From: Winslowiella iniecta
Lineage (GTDB): Bacteria; Pseudomonadota; Gammaproteobacteria; Enterobacterales; Enterobacteriaceae
Reading direction: 5' to 3'
Length of the DNA stretch: 64,000 bases
Assembly: GCF_001267535.1 (NCBI RefSeq)
Contig: NZ_JRXE01000003.1
Span: 154,696-218,695, forward strand
The translations under genes and the position numbers were made by a program. The notes beneath the pieces are model-generated. The model saw only the letters and a list, made by a program, of their open reading frames with translations, was not told the origin of the DNA and searched no databases. Position 1 is the stretch's first letter, and each line of letters begins with the position of its first letter. This document shows, piece after piece, positions 53,096 to 64,000 of this stretch.

Positions 53096-54190
53096 TTGGG
53101 CGCTTATCTTATTCGTCGACTTTTACTGGTGATCCCAACTTTGTGGGCGATTATCACGATTAACTTTTTTATTGTGCAAATTGCGCCTGGCGGCCCGGTC
53201 GACCAGGCGATAGCCAATATTCAGTTTGGCCAGACTACCGGATTGCCGGGGGCAGATTCAGCCGGCAGCAGCGGACGCGCGGCGTTAAATGCCAGCAATC
53301 CCGGTGACAATCAGTATCGCGGCTCTCGTGGGCTGGATCCTGAAGTGATTGCGGAAATTACCCAACGCTACGGCTTTGATAAGCCACTGCACGAACGGTA
53401 TTTTAAAATGTTGTGGGATTATGCTCGCTTTGATTTTGGCGACAGCTTGTTCCGCAGTTCCTCCGTGATCCAGCTGATTAAAGACAGTCTGCCGGTTTCG
53501 GTGACGCTCGGCCTGTGGAGCACGCTGATTATCTATCTGGTGTCGATCCCGCTCGGTATCAGAAAAGCGGTGCATAACGGTAGCGCTTTTGATATCTGGA
53601 GCAGCACCCTGATTATCGTCGGCTACGCCATTCCCTCTTTCCTGTTTGGTATTATGCTGATCGTGGTGTTTGCCGGTGGCAGTTATCTTGACTGGTTCCC
53701 GCTACGCGGCCTGACTTCACCGCAATTTGATAACCTGCCGTGGTACGGCAAAATCACCGATTATCTCTGGCATATCACCCTGCCAATACTGGCGACAGTG
53801 ATTGGCGGCTTTGCCACACTCACCATGCTGACAAAAAACTCGTTTCTCGATGAGATTCGTAAACAGTATGTGGTCACCGCTCGCGCCAAAGGGCTGGATG
53901 AGAAGAATATCCTTTATCGTCACGTGTTTCGCAATGCGATGCTGCTGGTGATTGCCGGTTTCCCCGCCACCTTTATCAGCATGTTTTTTACCGGCTCGTT
54001 ACTGATTGAAGTGATGTTTTCATTAAATGGTCTTGGCCTGCTGGGTTATGACGCCACTATCCAGCGCGATTATCCGGTGATGTTTGGCACCCTGTACATT
54101 TTCACCCTGATAGGTTTATTGCTGAATATTCTCAGTGATATCACCTATACGCTGGTCGACCCACGCATCGATTTTGAGGGACGCCAATGA
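53096..54190 (+). CDS. yejB: Microcin C/peptide ABC importer permease YejB
   Basis: A 364-residue inner-membrane permease of the DppB/OppB type with six helices; the coupling EAA-like segment [20 protein letters not shown] is present. The start is TTG with AAGGAGT upstream, and the protein begins [11 protein letters not shown] as in E. coli. It ends in a four-base overlap with yejE. Confidence 0.94.
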   Translation: MGAYLIRRLLLVIPTLWAIITINFFIVQIAPGGPVDQAIANIQFGQTTGLPGADSAGSSGRAALNASNPGDNQYRGSRGLDPEVIAEITQRYGFDKPLHERYFKMLWDYARFDFGDSLFRSSSVIQLIKDSLPVSVTLGLWSTLIIYLVSIPLGIRKAVHNGSAFDIWSSTLIIVGYAIPSFLFGIMLIVVFAGGSYLDWFPLRGLTSPQFDNLPWYGKITDYLWHITLPILATVIGGFATLTMLTKNSFLDEIRKQYVVTARAKGLDEKNILYRHVFRNAMLLVIAGFPATFISMFFTGSLLIEVMFSLNGLGLLGYDATIQRDYPVMFGTLYIFTLIGLLLNILSDITYTLVDPRIDFEGRQ

Positions 54191-55212
54191 GCCGCTTATC
54201 GCCGATTAACCAGGCTCGCTGGGGCCGTTTTCGTCACAACCGCCGTGGCTACTGGTCACTGTGGATTTTTGCCATCCTGTTTGTTCTCTGCCTGTTTGCG
54301 GAACTGCTGGCTAACGATAAACCGTTAGTGGTGCATTATCAGGAGCGCTGGTATGCGCCGGTGCTGTTTGACTACAGCGAAGCGGATTTCGGCGGGCCGC
54401 TGGCAACTGCGGCCGATTATCAGGATCCGTGGCTGAAGCAGCGGCTGGAGCAGCAAGGTTGGGCGCTCTGGGCACCGATTCGCTTTGGCGACAGCACGAT
54501 TAACTTCAGCACTGATGTCCCCTTCCCTTCGCCGCCCTCCAGCCAGAACTGGCTCGGCACTGATGCTAACGGCGGTGATGTGCTGGCGCGTATTCTCTAC
54601 GGCACCCGTATCTCCTTACTGTTTGGCCTGATGCTGACGCTGGTTTCCAGCGTGATTGGCATTGCGGTTGGTGCTACCCAGGGTTACTTCGGTGGCAAGA
54701 TCGATCTGATTGGTCAGCGTTTTATTGAAGTCTGGTCCGGCATGCCGACGCTGTTCCTGATTATTCTGCTCTCCAGCGTCGTACAGCCGGGCTTCTGGTG
54801 GCTGCTGGCGATTACCGTGATCTTTGGCTGGATGAGCCTGGTCGGTGTGGTGCGCGCCGAGTTTCTGCGCGCGCGTAACTTTGATTATATCCGTGCTGCG
54901 CAGGCGCTGGGCGTCAGCGACAGCCGCATTATGTTGCGCCATATTTTGCCGAATGCGATGGTCGCCACCCTGACCTTTCTGCCGTTTATTCTGTGCGGTT
55001 CGATCACCACCCTGACGTCGCTGGATTTCCTTGGTTTCGGTCTACCGCTCGGCTCGCCTTCATTAGGTGAACTGTTGTTACAGGGGAAAAATAATTTGCA
55101 GGCGCCGTGGCTCGGTCTGGCCGGTTTCTTCTCACTGGCGATTTTGCTGTCGCTACTGATTTTTATTGGCGAAGCAGTGCGTGACGCCTTCGATCCGAGC
55201 AAGGTGCATTGA
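54187..55212 (+). CDS. yejE: Microcin C/peptide ABC importer permease YejE
   Basis: A 341-residue DppC/OppC-type permease forming the heterodimer channel with YejB. The coupling segment [19 protein letters not shown] is present. It starts four bases before the yejB stop and ends one base before the yejF start codon. Confidence 0.94.
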   Translation: MSRLSPINQARWGRFRHNRRGYWSLWIFAILFVLCLFAELLANDKPLVVHYQERWYAPVLFDYSEADFGGPLATAADYQDPWLKQRLEQQGWALWAPIRFGDSTINFSTDVPFPSPPSSQNWLGTDANGGDVLARILYGTRISLLFGLMLTLVSSVIGIAVGATQGYFGGKIDLIGQRFIEVWSGMPTLFLIILLSSVVQPGFWWLLAITVIFGWMSLVGVVRAEFLRARNFDYIRAAQALGVSDSRIMLRHILPNAMVATLTFLPFILCGSITTLTSLDFLGFGLPLGSPSLGELLLQGKNNLQAPWLGLAGFFSLAILLSLLIFIGEAVRDAFDPSKVH

Positions 55213-55213
55213 T

Positions 55214-56803
55214 ATGAGTACGCCACTTCTTTCTATTCAGGATCTTAGCATCGCCTTTCGTCAGGGTAATAGCCAACAGCAGGTTGTCAGTCATTTATCG
55301 CTGTCGGTTGAGGCCGGTGAGACCCGGGCGCTGGTCGGCGAATCCGGATCCGGCAAAAGCGTGACCGCCTTATCAGTGATGCGCCTGCTTCCCACACCGC
55401 CAACCCTCTACCCGAGCGGTGAAATTATTTTCGACGGCCACAATGTGTTGCAGGCAGATGACCGCACTTTGCGGAGTCTGCGCGGCAACCGCATGGCGAT
55501 GATTTTTCAGGAGCCGATGGTCTCGCTGAATCCACTGCACAATATTGAACAGCAACTGTATGAAGTGCTGTCGCTACATCGCGGCATGCGACGTGAAGCA
55601 GCACGGGCTGAAATGCTGAGCTGCCTCGATCGGGTTGGCATTCGTCAGGCGAAAAGCCGCCTGAATGATTTCCCACATCAGCTGTCCGGCGGTGAACGCC
55701 AGCGCGTGATGATTGCCATGGCGCTGCTGACCCAGCCGGAACTGTTGATTGCCGATGAGCCGACGACCGCGCTGGACGTCACGGTGCAGGCGCAGATCCT
55801 CAGACTGCTGCAAGAGCTGAAACAAGAGCTGAACATGGGGTTGCTGTTTATTACCCATAACCTGAATATCGTGCGGCAGCTGGCCGACAACGTCACCGTG
55901 ATGCAAAACGGACAGGCGGTGGAACATAACGCCACCCGCCAGCTGTTTGCCGCGCCGCAGCATGCCTACACACGTCAATTGCTTGATGCCGAACCGGACG
56001 GGCGGCCTGCGCCTGCCGACCGCGACAAAGCCCCGCTGCTGCGCGTTGATAAGTTGCAGGTTTCTTTTCCGATTAAACGCGGGCTGTTGCGTCGGGTAGT
56101 CGATCATCATCACGCGTTGAAAGCGCTGAGCTTTGAACTGCATCCGGGCGAAAGCCTTGGGCTGGTGGGTGAATCCGGCTCCGGCAAAAGCACCACCGGG
56201 CTGGCATTACTGCGCCTGATTCAGTCACAAGGGGATATCTGGTTTGATGGTCAACCCCTTCACCGCTGGGATCGTAAGCAGATGCTCTCTGTCCGTCCAC
56301 GCATTCAGGTAGTATTTCAGGATCCTAACTCATCACTCAATCCGCGACTGAATATCACACAAATTATCGCTGAAGGGTTGCAGGTTCATCGCCCGCAACT
56401 GACGCCACAGCAGCGTGAACAGCAGGTGATCCAGGCGATGCAGGAGGTCGGGCTGGATCCGGCGACGCGCCATCGCTATCCGGCTGAATTCTCAGGCGGA
56501 CAGCGCCAGCGCATCGCTATTGCCCGCGCGCTGATCCTCCAGCCGGAACTGATTATTCTGGATGAGCCCACCTCTTCGCTCGATCGTTCGGTACAGAAGC
56601 AGATTCTTACCCTGCTGAAAAAATTACAGCAGCAGTACCGTCTGGCCTACGTATTTATCAGCCATGACCTGCAGGTGGTGCGGTCACTGTGTCATCAGGT
56701 GGTGGTACTGCGTCAGGGTGAAGTGGTTGAGCAAGGTGAGTGCGAACAGATTTTTACTGCGCCGCAACAGGAATATACCCGCCAGCTGCTGGCGCTGTCA
56801 TAA
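55214..56803 (+). CDS. yejF: Microcin C/peptide ABC importer ATPase YejF
   Basis: A 529-residue protein with two full ABC domains (both with GESGSGKS Walker A; signatures LSGGERQRV and FSGGQRQRI; Walker [12 protein letters not shown] and [10 protein letters not shown]) fused in one chain, as in E. coli YejF (529). It energises the YejABE peptide importer. The ATG at 55214 follows the yejE stop directly; an upstream in-frame start would overlap yejE by 46 bases. Confidence 0.95.
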   Translation: MSTPLLSIQDLSIAFRQGNSQQQVVSHLSLSVEAGETRALVGESGSGKSVTALSVMRLLPTPPTLYPSGEIIFDGHNVLQADDRTLRSLRGNRMAMIFQEPMVSLNPLHNIEQQLYEVLSLHRGMRREAARAEMLSCLDRVGIRQAKSRLNDFPHQLSGGERQRVMIAMALLTQPELLIADEPTTALDVTVQAQILRLLQELKQELNMGLLFITHNLNIVRQLADNVTVMQNGQAVEHNATRQLFAAPQHAYTRQLLDAEPDGRPAPADRDKAPLLRVDKLQVSFPIKRGLLRRVVDHHHALKALSFELHPGESLGLVGESGSGKSTTGLALLRLIQSQGDIWFDGQPLHRWDRKQMLSVRPRIQVVFQDPNSSLNPRLNITQIIAEGLQVHRPQLTPQQREQQVIQAMQEVGLDPATRHRYPAEFSGGQRQRIAIARALILQPELIILDEPTSSLDRSVQKQILTLLKKLQQQYRLAYVFISHDLQVVRSLCHQVVVLRQGEVVEQGECEQIFTAPQQEYTRQLLALS

Positions 56804-56824
56804 GATCATACCAGCAGAGCGGGA

Positions 56825-57169
56825 TCAGAAAGGATTGGTGGCCGAAAAGGTTTCGGCAATCGCCACACCCTGATTTTTCAGGCGACAGTTGGTGGCACTT
56901 TCATCGTCACGATGAACAAACAGGCAGGGTTCGCCCTGCCACTCGACGACCGAGCACTCCACCTGAATATCGACCAGTGACGCTTTTAGCATATGCATAA
57001 TATCCCATGCCAGTTCACCATCATGGCTTAATAACTTCAGGCCAATCAGATCGTTATCATGGGCTAAAGCGCTGATTTCCAGCGGCTCTACCGAGCCACC
57101 TGCCAGCCCGGCACACCAGCGATAACTTTGCGGCAGGCGATGAACAACCGAAAGCTGTAACGTATTCAA
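56825..57169 (-). CDS. yejG: Conserved protein YejG
   Basis: A 114-residue protein matching E. coli YejG ([22 protein letters not shown]) at the same length when TTG at 57169 is taken as start; GGGG lies six bases upstream. A longer frame to 57268 would add 33 unrelated residues. No signal peptide or helix. Function is unknown; YejG has been associated with aminoglycoside tolerance phenotypes. Convergent with yejF. Confidence 0.8.
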   Translation of the reverse strand: MNTLQLSVVHRLPQSYRWCAGLAGGSVEPLEISALAHDNDLIGLKLLSHDGELAWDIMHMLKASLVDIQVECSVVEWQGEPCLFVHRDDESATNCRLKNQGVAIAETFSATNPF

Positions 57170-57593
57170 ATCAAATCCCCAGAGCAATGAGCAAAATCCA
57201 CGACTGTTTCGGCTACAGACAAACAGCGACCGTATCTTCCCTGGGTCAAAACCTGCCATTAGCGTCAATGCAAGCCGTCGCGTTTTTAAAACAAATCTGT
57301 ATTACGACGTTATATTTGAGAGTTAGCTCTCGTTTTGTTGTTATATGTACCGCGTTAATGGCGCGAAAACAACCATTTTTGCTGCAATTTCGTTACTTTT
57401 TTATGCGCCTAATTTTACATTAAATCAACATAAATAAAGGGGATTAGCTCAGCCGATGGCGTAATGGTGTCGCTGCGCGACCAAAATGCCGTGATAAGTA
57501 TTGAGAAACGGGCGGCGAGAACGCCACCGCTACGATTTAACGTTACGTGAGTTGTAGGGGAGCCGTTATCGGCTCCCGTCCAGAGCGAGAGCT
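57170..57593. other. Gap between yejG and bcr with repeat copy F
   Basis: About 420 bp without a credible gene: AT-rich DNA (57280-57440), a fragment GGGGATTAGCTCAG at 57439 that recalls a tRNA 5' end but cannot be folded into one, and the repeat described separately. Confidence 0.5.
57510..57577. repeat. Paired-hairpin repeat, copy F
   Basis: Degenerate GGGCGGCG-AGAA-CGCCACCG at 57510-57529 and intact GGGAGCCG-TTAT-CGGCTCCC at 57558-57577, TAGGGG before the second. It lies just past the bcr stop (57594, minus) and could end that transcript. Confidence 0.75.
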
Positions 57594-58787
57594 TCAGGCA
57601 ATTTTACGCGGACGGCTGGCGTAGAGGTAGAACAGAATCGAGGCAGTGGCGCAGAACGCGATCGCCCACACCATTGGCCAGGCGCTGTTAAATGTCGAAG
57701 TGGACAGCAGCATGCCGACCAGCGCACCGATGCCAAAACGCATTGTGCCTGCCAGCGACGAAGCGGTACCGGCCATGTGCGGAAATTCATCGAGGATCAC
57801 CGCCATCGCATTGGATGACACCATCGAGACACAGCCGATAAACATCGCGACCCCAAACACCAGCGGTATAAAGCCGAGGTCCAGCGCACTGACAATCAGC
57901 AACCAGATACCCATAGCAAACTGGATAATCAGGCCAAAACGGAACATCGCCAGCGGGCCAAAACGACGCACCGAGCGGCTGTTAATCAGCGTCATCACAA
58001 ACAGGAACACCACGTTAAGCGCAAAGTAGTAGCCGAAATCCTGCGGCGAAATATGGTTAATTTCGATATAGACGAACGGCCCGGCATTCAGAAACGAAAA
58101 CAGACCGGCAAACGAAAAACCACTGGCCAGCATATAACTGAAAACCCGCTTGTGACGCAGCAGCGACAGGAAGTTTCCCAGCATGGTGCGCAGGTTAAAC
58201 CGCTGTCGCTTCTCTTTGGGCAACGTCTCTTTAATTTGCGTTACCACCAGTACGGTAGTGACAACGGCCGCCGCAGAGATCACCCAGAAAATAGCGTGCC
58301 AGCTCCAGAACATCAGCAGCCAGCCACCAATAATCGGTGCCAGTAATGGCGCAATGGTCGTAACCAGCATCACAAACGACATCATGCGCGAAAACTCCTC
58401 TTTCGAGTAGCTGTCGCGCATCAGTGCGCTGATCACCACGCTACCGGCCGCCGCCGACAGGCCGTGCAGCAGACGCATATTGATCAACTGATCGATAGTT
58501 TGTGACAGGGCACAAGCCGCCGCCGCCAGCGCAAAAACCAGCGTACCAAAGGTAATCACCGGCTTACGCCCGAAGCTGTCAGCCATGGGGCCGTAGAACA
58601 GCTGGCCAAGGGCAAAACCGAGAATGTAGACATTCAGCGTCATCTGCACGCTGCCCGCCGGTACCGCAAATTCTTTGGCAATTTGCGGCAGTGCCGGCAG
58701 GTACATATCAATTGATAACGGCATTAACATGGCCAACAGGCCGAGAATAACCACTAATCCCACTGAAGAGTTTTTATCCTTCCGCAC
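57594..58787 (-). CDS. bcr: Bicyclomycin/sulfonamide MFS exporter Bcr
   Basis: A 397-residue twelve-helix drug:H+ antiporter (DHA1). The MFS A-motif is [11 protein letters not shown] between helices 2 and 3; [12 protein letters not shown] in helix 1 is typical of the Bcr/CflA group. E. coli Bcr (396) exports bicyclomycin, sulfathiazole and L-cysteine. It sits between yejG and rsuA as in E. coli. Confidence 0.93.
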   Translation of the reverse strand: MRKDKNSSVGLVVILGLLAMLMPLSIDMYLPALPQIAKEFAVPAGSVQMTLNVYILGFALGQLFYGPMADSFGRKPVITFGTLVFALAAAACALSQTIDQLINMRLLHGLSAAAGSVVISALMRDSYSKEEFSRMMSFVMLVTTIAPLLAPIIGGWLLMFWSWHAIFWVISAAAVVTTVLVVTQIKETLPKEKRQRFNLRTMLGNFLSLLRHKRVFSYMLASGFSFAGLFSFLNAGPFVYIEINHISPQDFGYYFALNVVFLFVMTLINSRSVRRFGPLAMFRFGLIIQFAMGIWLLIVSALDLGFIPLVFGVAMFIGCVSMVSSNAMAVILDEFPHMAGTASSLAGTMRFGIGALVGMLLSTSTFNSAWPMVWAIAFCATASILFYLYASRPRKIA

Positions 58788-58826
58788 CCATGCTCCTTAA
58801 TACCTTCTGAAATTTTCTCAATTTTA

Positions 58827-59531
58827 TCAGCGCGGTACGCCAACACTGGCGATCTCTTCTGCCGTCAGCGCACGATATTCGCCCGGCTCCAGATCGTCAT
58901 CCAGCGTAATATCGCCGATACGCTCACGATGCAGCGCCACCACATGGTTGCCGACCGCAGCAAACATTCGTTTCACCTGATGATAGCGCCCTTCACTGAT
59001 GGTCAGACGCACCTGATTGTCGCTGATCACTTCCAGCTGTGCCGGTTTGGTCAGTGATTTCTCATTATGCAGCTGAACGCCATCGGCAAACTGTTGCGCG
59101 GTATCGTCACTAAGCGGATTCTCCAGCGTCACCAGATAGGTTTTCTCACAGTGGTGACGCGGTGAAGTGATGCGGTGCGACCACTGACCGTCGTCCGTCA
59201 TCAATACCAGCCCGGTGGTATCAATATCGAGACGGCCTGCCGCATGCAGTTTGTAAGCGGTCGGTTCTTCGAGGAAATAGAGCACGGTGGGATGATCGGG
59301 ATCGTCGGTCGAGCAGACATAACCCTCTGGTTTATTCAGCATAAAATAGCGCGGTCCAAACTGCTGCTGCAGCGGGTTACCGTCATATTCCACCTGGTGC
59401 TCGGGATCCAGTTTAAATGAAGTATCACGAACGATTTCGCCATCGACCGTAACACGTTTAGCGCGAATTTCGCGTGCCGCGATTGCCCGGCTGATTTCCA
59501 GTTGCTGAGATAAAAATTTATCGAGTCGCAT
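58827..59531 (-). CDS. rsuA: 16S rRNA pseudouridine-516 synthase
   Basis: A 234-residue pseudouridine synthase acting on U516 of 16S rRNA. An N-terminal S4 RNA-binding domain ([16 protein letters not shown]...) is followed by the catalytic domain with the essential Asp in [11 protein letters not shown]. coli RsuA has 231 residues. Divergent from radD. Confidence 0.95.
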   Translation of the reverse strand: MRLDKFLSQQLEISRAIAAREIRAKRVTVDGEIVRDTSFKLDPEHQVEYDGNPLQQQFGPRYFMLNKPEGYVCSTDDPDHPTVLYFLEEPTAYKLHAAGRLDIDTTGLVLMTDDGQWSHRITSPRHHCEKTYLVTLENPLSDDTAQQFADGVQLHNEKSLTKPAQLEVISDNQVRLTISEGRYHQVKRMFAAVGNHVVALHRERIGDITLDDDLEPGEYRALTAEEIASVGVPR

Positions 59532-59725
59532 TAAATCTGCTTTGCCTGTGTTCTTGAAATGAAGTCCGACGTCTGCCTCGCGACAAACGTTTGAAAGGCG
59601 GCGTACGCCCGGAAAGGTATGTGCGACAGTATAACCAGAGTTCAGCGCGGCTAACAGAGGCGATCGCCCCGTTCACTGGCTTTCATGGCATAATGCGACT
59701 CTGTTTCCAGAATTGTTGTCTTACC

Positions 59726-61480
59726 ATGTCGTTTACTCTGCGTCCTTATCAGCAGGAAGCGGTTGATGCTACGCTCAGCTACTTCCGTCGTTCTCAGCAA
59801 CCGGCAGTGATTGTACTGCCTACCGGCGCAGGCAAAAGCCTGGTGATCGCCGAACTGGCGCGGCTGGCGCGCGGACGCGTGCTGGTGCTGGCTCACGTCA
59901 AAGAACTGGTGGCGCAAAACCACAGTAAATATCAGGCGTACGGGCTGAAGGCCGATATTTTTGCCGCCGGTCTGCAACGCAAAGAGAGCCGCAGTAAAGT
60001 GGTGTTCGGCAGCGTGCAGTCGGTCGCGCGTAATTTGCCGCAGTTTGACAGTGCCTTTTCGCTGCTGATTGTCGATGAATGCCACCGTATCAGTGACGAT
60101 GAAGAGAGTCAGTATCAGCAAATCCTCAACCATCTGCGACAGCATAATCCGCAGTTGTGTCTGCTGGGCCTGACGGCCACCCCCTACCGGCTGGGCAAAG
60201 GCTGGATTTATCAGTTTCACTATCACGGCATGGTGCGCGGTGACGAAAAAGCGCTATTCCGCGACTGCATCTATGAACTGCCGCTGCGTTATATGATTAA
60301 ACACGGCTTTCTGGTGCCGCCCGAGCGGCTGGATATGCCGGTGGTGCAATATGATTTTAGTCGGCTTCGCGCGCAGGCCAGTGGCCTGTTCAGTGAGGCC
60401 GACCTTAACCGTGAGCTGAAACAGCAGCAGAGGATCACGCCGCATATTATTCAGCAGATTGTCGAATTTGCTGCCGATCGTCGAGGGGTGATGATTTTTG
60501 CCTCTACCGTCGAGCATGCCAAAGAGATCCTTGGTTTGCTGCCGGAGGGCAAGGCATTGGTTAGCGCCGATACGCCGGGGCCAGAGCGCGATGCCACCAT
60601 CAGCGCGTTCAAAAACCAGCAGTTACGCTACCTGGTCAATGTAGCGGTATTAACTACCGGCTTCGATGCGCCGCACGTTGATCTGATCGCTATTTTGCGC
60701 CCCACTGAATCCGTCAGCCTGTATCAGCAAATTGTTGGTCGCGGCTTACGTCTGTGTGAAGGCAAAAGCGACTGCCTGATCCTCGACTACGCCGGTAATC
60801 CTCATGACCTTTACACCCCGGAAGTCGGCGCGCCTAAAGGGAAAAGCGATAATCAGCCGGTACAGGTATTTTGTCCCGGCTGTGGTTTTGCCAATACTTT
60901 CTGGGGAAAAACCACAGCCGATGGCACCATCATTGAACATTTTGGCCGTCGTTGTCAGGGCGTGCTGGAAGATGATGACGGCCATCGCGAACAGTGTGAC
61001 TATCGTTTTCGCTTTAAGAACTGCCCGCACTGCAATGCAGAAAATGATATCGCCGCCCGGCGTTGTCATCAGTGTGATGCGATCCTGGTCGATCCTGACG
61101 ATATGCTGAAAGCCGCGCTGAAGCTGAAAGATGCCCTGGTACTGCGCTGTGGCGGCATGGAGCTGACCCACGGCAGCGATGAGAAAGGTGAATGGCTGAA
61201 GGCCAGCTATTTTGACGAGGATGGCACCAGCGTCAGTGAGCGCTTCCGGCTGAAAACGCCTGCACAGCGTAAAGCTTTCGAGCAGCTGTTTATGCGCCCG
61301 CATCAGCGTGCGCCCGGCGTGCCGCTGGGCTGGGAAACCGCAGCGGATGTGGTGGCAATGCAGCCACTGTTGCGCCATCCCGACTTTGTGGTTGCCCGCC
61401 AGCAGCGCCAGTTCTGGCAGGTTCGCGAGAAAGTTTTCGACTATCAGGGCCGTTTTCGTCGCGCTAATGAGCTGCGCTGA
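59726..61480 (+). CDS. radD: DNA repair helicase-like ATPase RadD
   Basis: A 584-residue superfamily 2 protein: Walker [15 protein letters not shown] box IVDECHRI, motif III GLTATPY, motif [10 protein letters not shown], and a C-terminal zinc-finger region ([16 protein letters not shown]...CHQCD). RadD (YejH) aids RecA-dependent strand exchange and radiation survival. ATG at 59726 aligns with E. coli (586 residues); an in-frame start 45 codons upstream would include non-conserved sequence. Confidence 0.95.
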   Translation: MSFTLRPYQQEAVDATLSYFRRSQQPAVIVLPTGAGKSLVIAELARLARGRVLVLAHVKELVAQNHSKYQAYGLKADIFAAGLQRKESRSKVVFGSVQSVARNLPQFDSAFSLLIVDECHRISDDEESQYQQILNHLRQHNPQLCLLGLTATPYRLGKGWIYQFHYHGMVRGDEKALFRDCIYELPLRYMIKHGFLVPPERLDMPVVQYDFSRLRAQASGLFSEADLNRELKQQQRITPHIIQQIVEFAADRRGVMIFASTVEHAKEILGLLPEGKALVSADTPGPERDATISAFKNQQLRYLVNVAVLTTGFDAPHVDLIAILRPTESVSLYQQIVGRGLRLCEGKSDCLILDYAGNPHDLYTPEVGAPKGKSDNQPVQVFCPGCGFANTFWGKTTADGTIIEHFGRRCQGVLEDDDGHREQCDYRFRFKNCPHCNAENDIAARRCHQCDAILVDPDDMLKAALKLKDALVLRCGGMELTHGSDEKGEWLKASYFDEDGTSVSERFRLKTPAQRKAFEQLFMRPHQRAPGVPLGWETAADVVAMQPLLRHPDFVVARQQRQFWQVREKVFDYQGRFRRANELR

Positions 61481-61491
61481 CGCTGTATTGT

Positions 61492-61520
61492 TTGCCCGGA
61501 CCGGCAAACACAGCTATAAT
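61492..61520 (+). promoter_or_regulatory. rplY promoter
   Basis: TTGCCC, 17-base spacer, TATAAT; perfect -10 and optimal spacing, about 100 bases before rplY, leaving a leader of about 95 nt. Confidence 0.7.
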
Positions 61521-61621
61521 GCCGCCCGCTTTTGCTACGCGGAAGCTGAACGATTTAAACCGTTTATCCAACCTGTTGCTGGGTCGCCTGTAGCAGGATA
61601 ATTAATTGAAGAGAATCAACA

Positions 61622-61906
61622 ATGATCACTATCAATGTAGAAACCCGTAAAGAGCAGGGTAAGGGTGCGAGCCGCCGCCTGCGTGCAGCTAACAAATTCC
61701 CGGCCATCATTTATGGCGGTGAAGATGCAGCTGTTGCTGTTGAACTGGACCACGACTCCGTAATGAACATGCAGACTAAGCCTGAGTTCTATACCGATGT
61801 TATGACTCTGGTTGTTGACGGTAAAGAAGTTAAGGTTAAAGTTCAGGCTGTTCAGCGTCACCCGTTCAAGCCAAAACTGCACCACATCGACTTCGTTCGC
61901 GCTTAA
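61622..61906 (+). CDS. rplY: 50S ribosomal protein L25
   Basis: A 94-residue 5S rRNA-binding ribosomal protein (single-domain form of L25/CTC family). Conserved [19 protein letters not shown] and the C-terminal [12 protein letters not shown] match E. coli L25 (94). It has a strong promoter and an excellent terminator, so it is a single-gene unit. Confidence 0.98.
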   Translation: MITINVETRKEQGKGASRRLRAANKFPAIIYGGEDAAVAVELDHDSVMNMQTKPEFYTDVMTLVVDGKEVKVKVQAVQRHPFKPKLHHIDFVRA

Positions 61907-61930
61907 TTGCCGACCGGGTTGAAGAAAAAA

Positions 61931-61956
61931 CGCCGCATAATGCGGCGTTTTTTTTT
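61931..61956 (+). terminator. rplY terminator
   Basis: CGCCGCATAATGCGGCG hairpin followed by nine T, 24 bases after the rplY stop codon. Confidence 0.95.
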
Positions 61957-62146
61957 GCCTGAATAACCGCAAGGCCGTCTTACAGACTGACATCTCTACG
62001 CTATCAATTCATCCGGGAGCAATAAAAAGTATCAGATAACGATTATCCTGCAACGTTTCACCGCCTGATGAATTGACGCACCCTGAGCATTAACTAAGTT
62101 AGTTATCTTTATCCAGTAGAACTCTACTCGATCACGGAAGATAACG

Positions 62147-64000
62147 ATGCCTTTAACTGAATTTAACCCACGCGGCACCACCGCGCCTTGCCTCGCGGCC
62201 GTATCCCCTCCCCCTTCAGCAACGTCGCCCGAATCCAGTAGCTTAATTAAAGCGTTAAAAGCCATTGTCAACTCTCGCTTCGGACTGACGTTCTCAGCAC
62301 CAAAACCGCCTTACGACCAGGCCTGGGCTGAAGCCTGTAAAAATCTGCCTGTCCCGGAGCAAAATGTCTGTCAGTTTGTCGCACGCATCCGTCGACAGCT
62401 ACGCCAGCCTGAGGCGCGGGAAGCAATAGTACACAATGCTGAACCGCGATCCTGTCACAGCCTTTACCCGTGGTTGCCTGGCATTCCGCGCCCCCTGCTG
62501 CGTAATGAACAGCTGCAACAACTGGCCGCTATCGCGCTCGGCCAATCGCCAGCAGGGCCTGAAATGACAGATCTCGAGCAGCGCTGCCCGGCACTCTGGC
62601 AACTATTAATGGCGGAAATCTATCGCACGGTTACAGAGAGTGAAACCGGACTGGCAGAGAAATGCCTGCCGCAGTTAATGCGGATGCCGGTGGTCAGCAA
62701 TGCACTCACCCAGCTAAATCCACTGCTGCCCACCGTGGTGTGGGTAGCTCAGTTGCTCTGGCAGATGCGTCAGAAAGGAGTGGTTGATACCCTGGACCAT
62801 GAATTAAAACTGCACATTAATCACTGGCTATCCGCGCTGGAGGGTACAGTCGCCGTTCCAGGCAGGCCGTATATTGCATTGGCGGATAAAAATCTTTGGC
62901 ACAGTCTCGATCGGTGGGTGCAAAACCGCTTATCATTGCTGACCGGGAGTGATGGCGCTCAGCCGCTGGTCGAACCCGCGTTCAGCAGCACTGGCAGAGT
63001 GGTGACAGACGCACCAGAGTGTACGCCAGACCCGCTTTTAACCTTACCGGCAATGCCTGCACACGGCTGGCAGGTTAACAGTGTGCTGAACAGAGCAAGC
63101 GAGAAACAGACAGCATTACTGGTCCAGGTGCAAACCTGCTATGAACTGCTACAACTGCATAAGCAACCACTTAATCTTGCCGTCGGTTGCGCGCTCCCTG
63201 CAGTTAACGACACTACCCCTCAGGCGGATAATGATGCCACAACACTGTCGCATTCGCTGGTAATTGATGAAGCCGGTGCCGTGTACAATCGCATACAAAT
63301 TGAGAGTGGTGACCAGCCCTTTATACTGCAAGGGGTGAATATCCCGCCACACTCGCGGCCAGTGCCAGTAACGCAATTCGCTGGCCCCGGAGATCAATTG
63401 ACCGTATTTCGACCGCAGGAAGCAGAAATACGAACTGCCGAACAAACCACTAACAGTAAAGAGAAACGACCAGCCAGTTATGCCACGGCTAAAACCACCG
63501 AAATTAAACGTGATACCGGCCAGCCGCATTCCGTAAATATTTCTCCGTCACAGCCCCCCTATTCGCTCAATCCTTTCCGTCCAGGCGAAATGGAGCTCAG
63601 CATGCCTTTGCGCCCGGGATTTTTTAACGGGTTAGTCCACGAAAAAGTACAGAAAAAACGGTGGCAGCAACCCACAACTGTTTTCGGCTCAGCATGGCCA
63701 TTATCCGGTGCAGTAGCAGCCAGGCCAGACTCTTATTTCAAAACTCTGCAAAAGATAAAGATCAGAGAGAATATCGTCGATTCATTTTATGAATCACTGC
63801 AAATCAAATATCCTGGAGAAATAGAAAATCATGAGCTGGTCACGTTAACAACTACGGAGAATGACGACACCCGTGAGGAAATAGTACCTCTGCCGGAAGC
63901 ACTGGCCAGATTTGTAAACGTTGAAGATGAAATACAGCAGAAGCATATCTCCCTGGCCTGCAATTTACACTGGAGTACACCACTCTGTTCAGATGTTGTC
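62147..64000 (+). CDS. Large unrecognised protein, N-terminal 618 codons (runs off the window)
   Basis: One frame stays open from an ATG with GGAAG upstream (62147) to the last base, 618 codons, so the gene is cut by the window edge. No Sec signal or transmembrane helix is apparent. The first 35 residues are rich in Pro, Ser and Thr (SPPPSATSPESSS), followed by helix-rich sequence with several Trp/Leu segments (for example VVWVAQLLWQM) and a Pro/Thr/Lys-rich linker around residues 440-490, then a part starting LNPFRPGEMEL. Codon use shifts towards AT-rich and rare codons (ATA, AGG, CGA) in the second half. It is not a recognised housekeeping family. A Ser-rich start and large size recall type III effectors or toxins, but this is inference; a single-protein cytosolic role cannot be excluded. 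Confidence 0.7.
   Translation, partial: MPLTEFNPRGTTAPCLAAVSPPPSATSPESSSLIKALKAIVNSRFGLTFSAPKPPYDQAWAEACKNLPVPEQNVCQFVARIRRQLRQPEAREAIVHNAEPRSCHSLYPWLPGIPRPLLRNEQLQQLAAIALGQSPAGPEMTDLEQRCPALWQLLMAEIYRTVTESETGLAEKCLPQLMRMPVVSNALTQLNPLLPTVVWVAQLLWQMRQKGVVDTLDHELKLHINHWLSALEGTVAVPGRPYIALADKNLWHSLDRWVQNRLSLLTGSDGAQPLVEPAFSSTGRVVTDAPECTPDPLLTLPAMPAHGWQVNSVLNRASEKQTALLVQVQTCYELLQLHKQPLNLAVGCALPAVNDTTPQADNDATTLSHSLVIDEAGAVYNRIQIESGDQPFILQGVNIPPHSRPVPVTQFAGPGDQLTVFRPQEAEIRTAEQTTNSKEKRPASYATAKTTEIKRDTGQPHSVNISPSQPPYSLNPFRPGEMELSMPLRPGFFNGLVHEKVQKKRWQQPTTVFGSAWPLSGAVAARPDSYFKTLQKIKIRENIVDSFYESLQIKYPGEIENHELVTLTTTENDDTREEIVPLPEALARFVNVEDEIQQKHISLACNLHWSTPLCSDVV

Noticed and set aside
57439-57452. GGGGATTAGCTCAG looking like the 5' end of a tRNA
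   Set aside because: The following sequence gives no anticodon arm, T-arm (GGTTCGA) or acceptor partner.
62399-63529. Short minus-strand frames beneath the large plus-strand frame
   Set aside because: They are antisense shadows of the 618-codon open frame and lack start signals.

Overview
The window comes from a chromosome of the order Enterobacterales, most likely the family Erwiniaceae (Erwinia/Pantoea-like). Nearly every housekeeping gene has a close Escherichia coli counterpart, and from about 5.9 kb to 62 kb the order follows the E. coli rcnB-mrp-metG-cdd-sanA-mgl-galS-yeiB-folE-cirA-lysP-yeiE-yeiH-nfo-fru-setB-yeiP-yeiR-lpxT-mepS-pdeN-yejABEF-yejG-bcr-rsuA-radD-rplY backbone, with local insertions (mltB, maeA, an MFS/LysR pair, frmA, an iron ABC importer, a secreted protein of unknown function). 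The family assignment is an inference from gene content.

Region 1 (1-5.6 kb) is an AT-rich genomic island read on the minus strand. It carries a tyrosine integrase (4170-5531) and, behind a promoter region with direct repeats, a two-gene operon: a C5-cytosine DNA methyltransferase (2870-3940) and a GHKL-type ATPase with a HEPN-like RNPAAH motif near its C-terminus (1249-2865). This looks like a restriction- or abortive-type defence cassette. The island meets the host chromosome at the 3' edge of a TPP riboswitch (about 5619-5700, minus). The aptamer core is intact up to CGTAG; the sequence that should close P4 and P1 is then replaced. The riboswitch therefore looks like the integration site, and it is cut off from the thiamine gene (thiM in E. 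coli) it once controlled.

Region 2 (5.9-16.4 kb): rcnB, mltB, a GNAT acetyltransferase, mrp, metG, yohJK, cdd, maeA, sanA. Region 3 (16.4-24.9 kb): the galactose importer mglBAC with its regulator galS, both with CRP sites and gal operators, then yeiB, folE and an MFS exporter facing a LysR regulator. Region 4 (24.9-37.3 kb): formaldehyde detoxification (frmA, fghA), TonB-dependent receptor cirA, a two-gene iron ABC importer with a Fur box, lysP, yeiE, a DUF1232 protein, yeiH and nfo. Region 5 (37.3-48.2 kb): a secreted protein of unknown function, the Cra-regulated fruBKA operon, setB, yeiW, yeiP, an orphan fimbrial-like protein, yeiR and lpxT. Region 6 (48.7-61.9 kb): mepS, pdeN, yejABEF, yejG, bcr, rsuA, radD, rplY.

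Region 7 (62.1 kb to the end) is the first 618 codons of a large unrecognised protein that runs off the window, with a Ser/Thr/Pro-rich N-terminus and no Sec signal; it could be a toxin or effector.

A dispersed repeat made of two GC-rich hairpins (GGGAGCCG-N4-CGGCTCCC and GGGCGGCG-N4-CGCCGCCC) occurs at six gene ends and probably doubles as a transcription terminator. No rRNA, tRNA, CRISPR array or complete insertion sequence was found.
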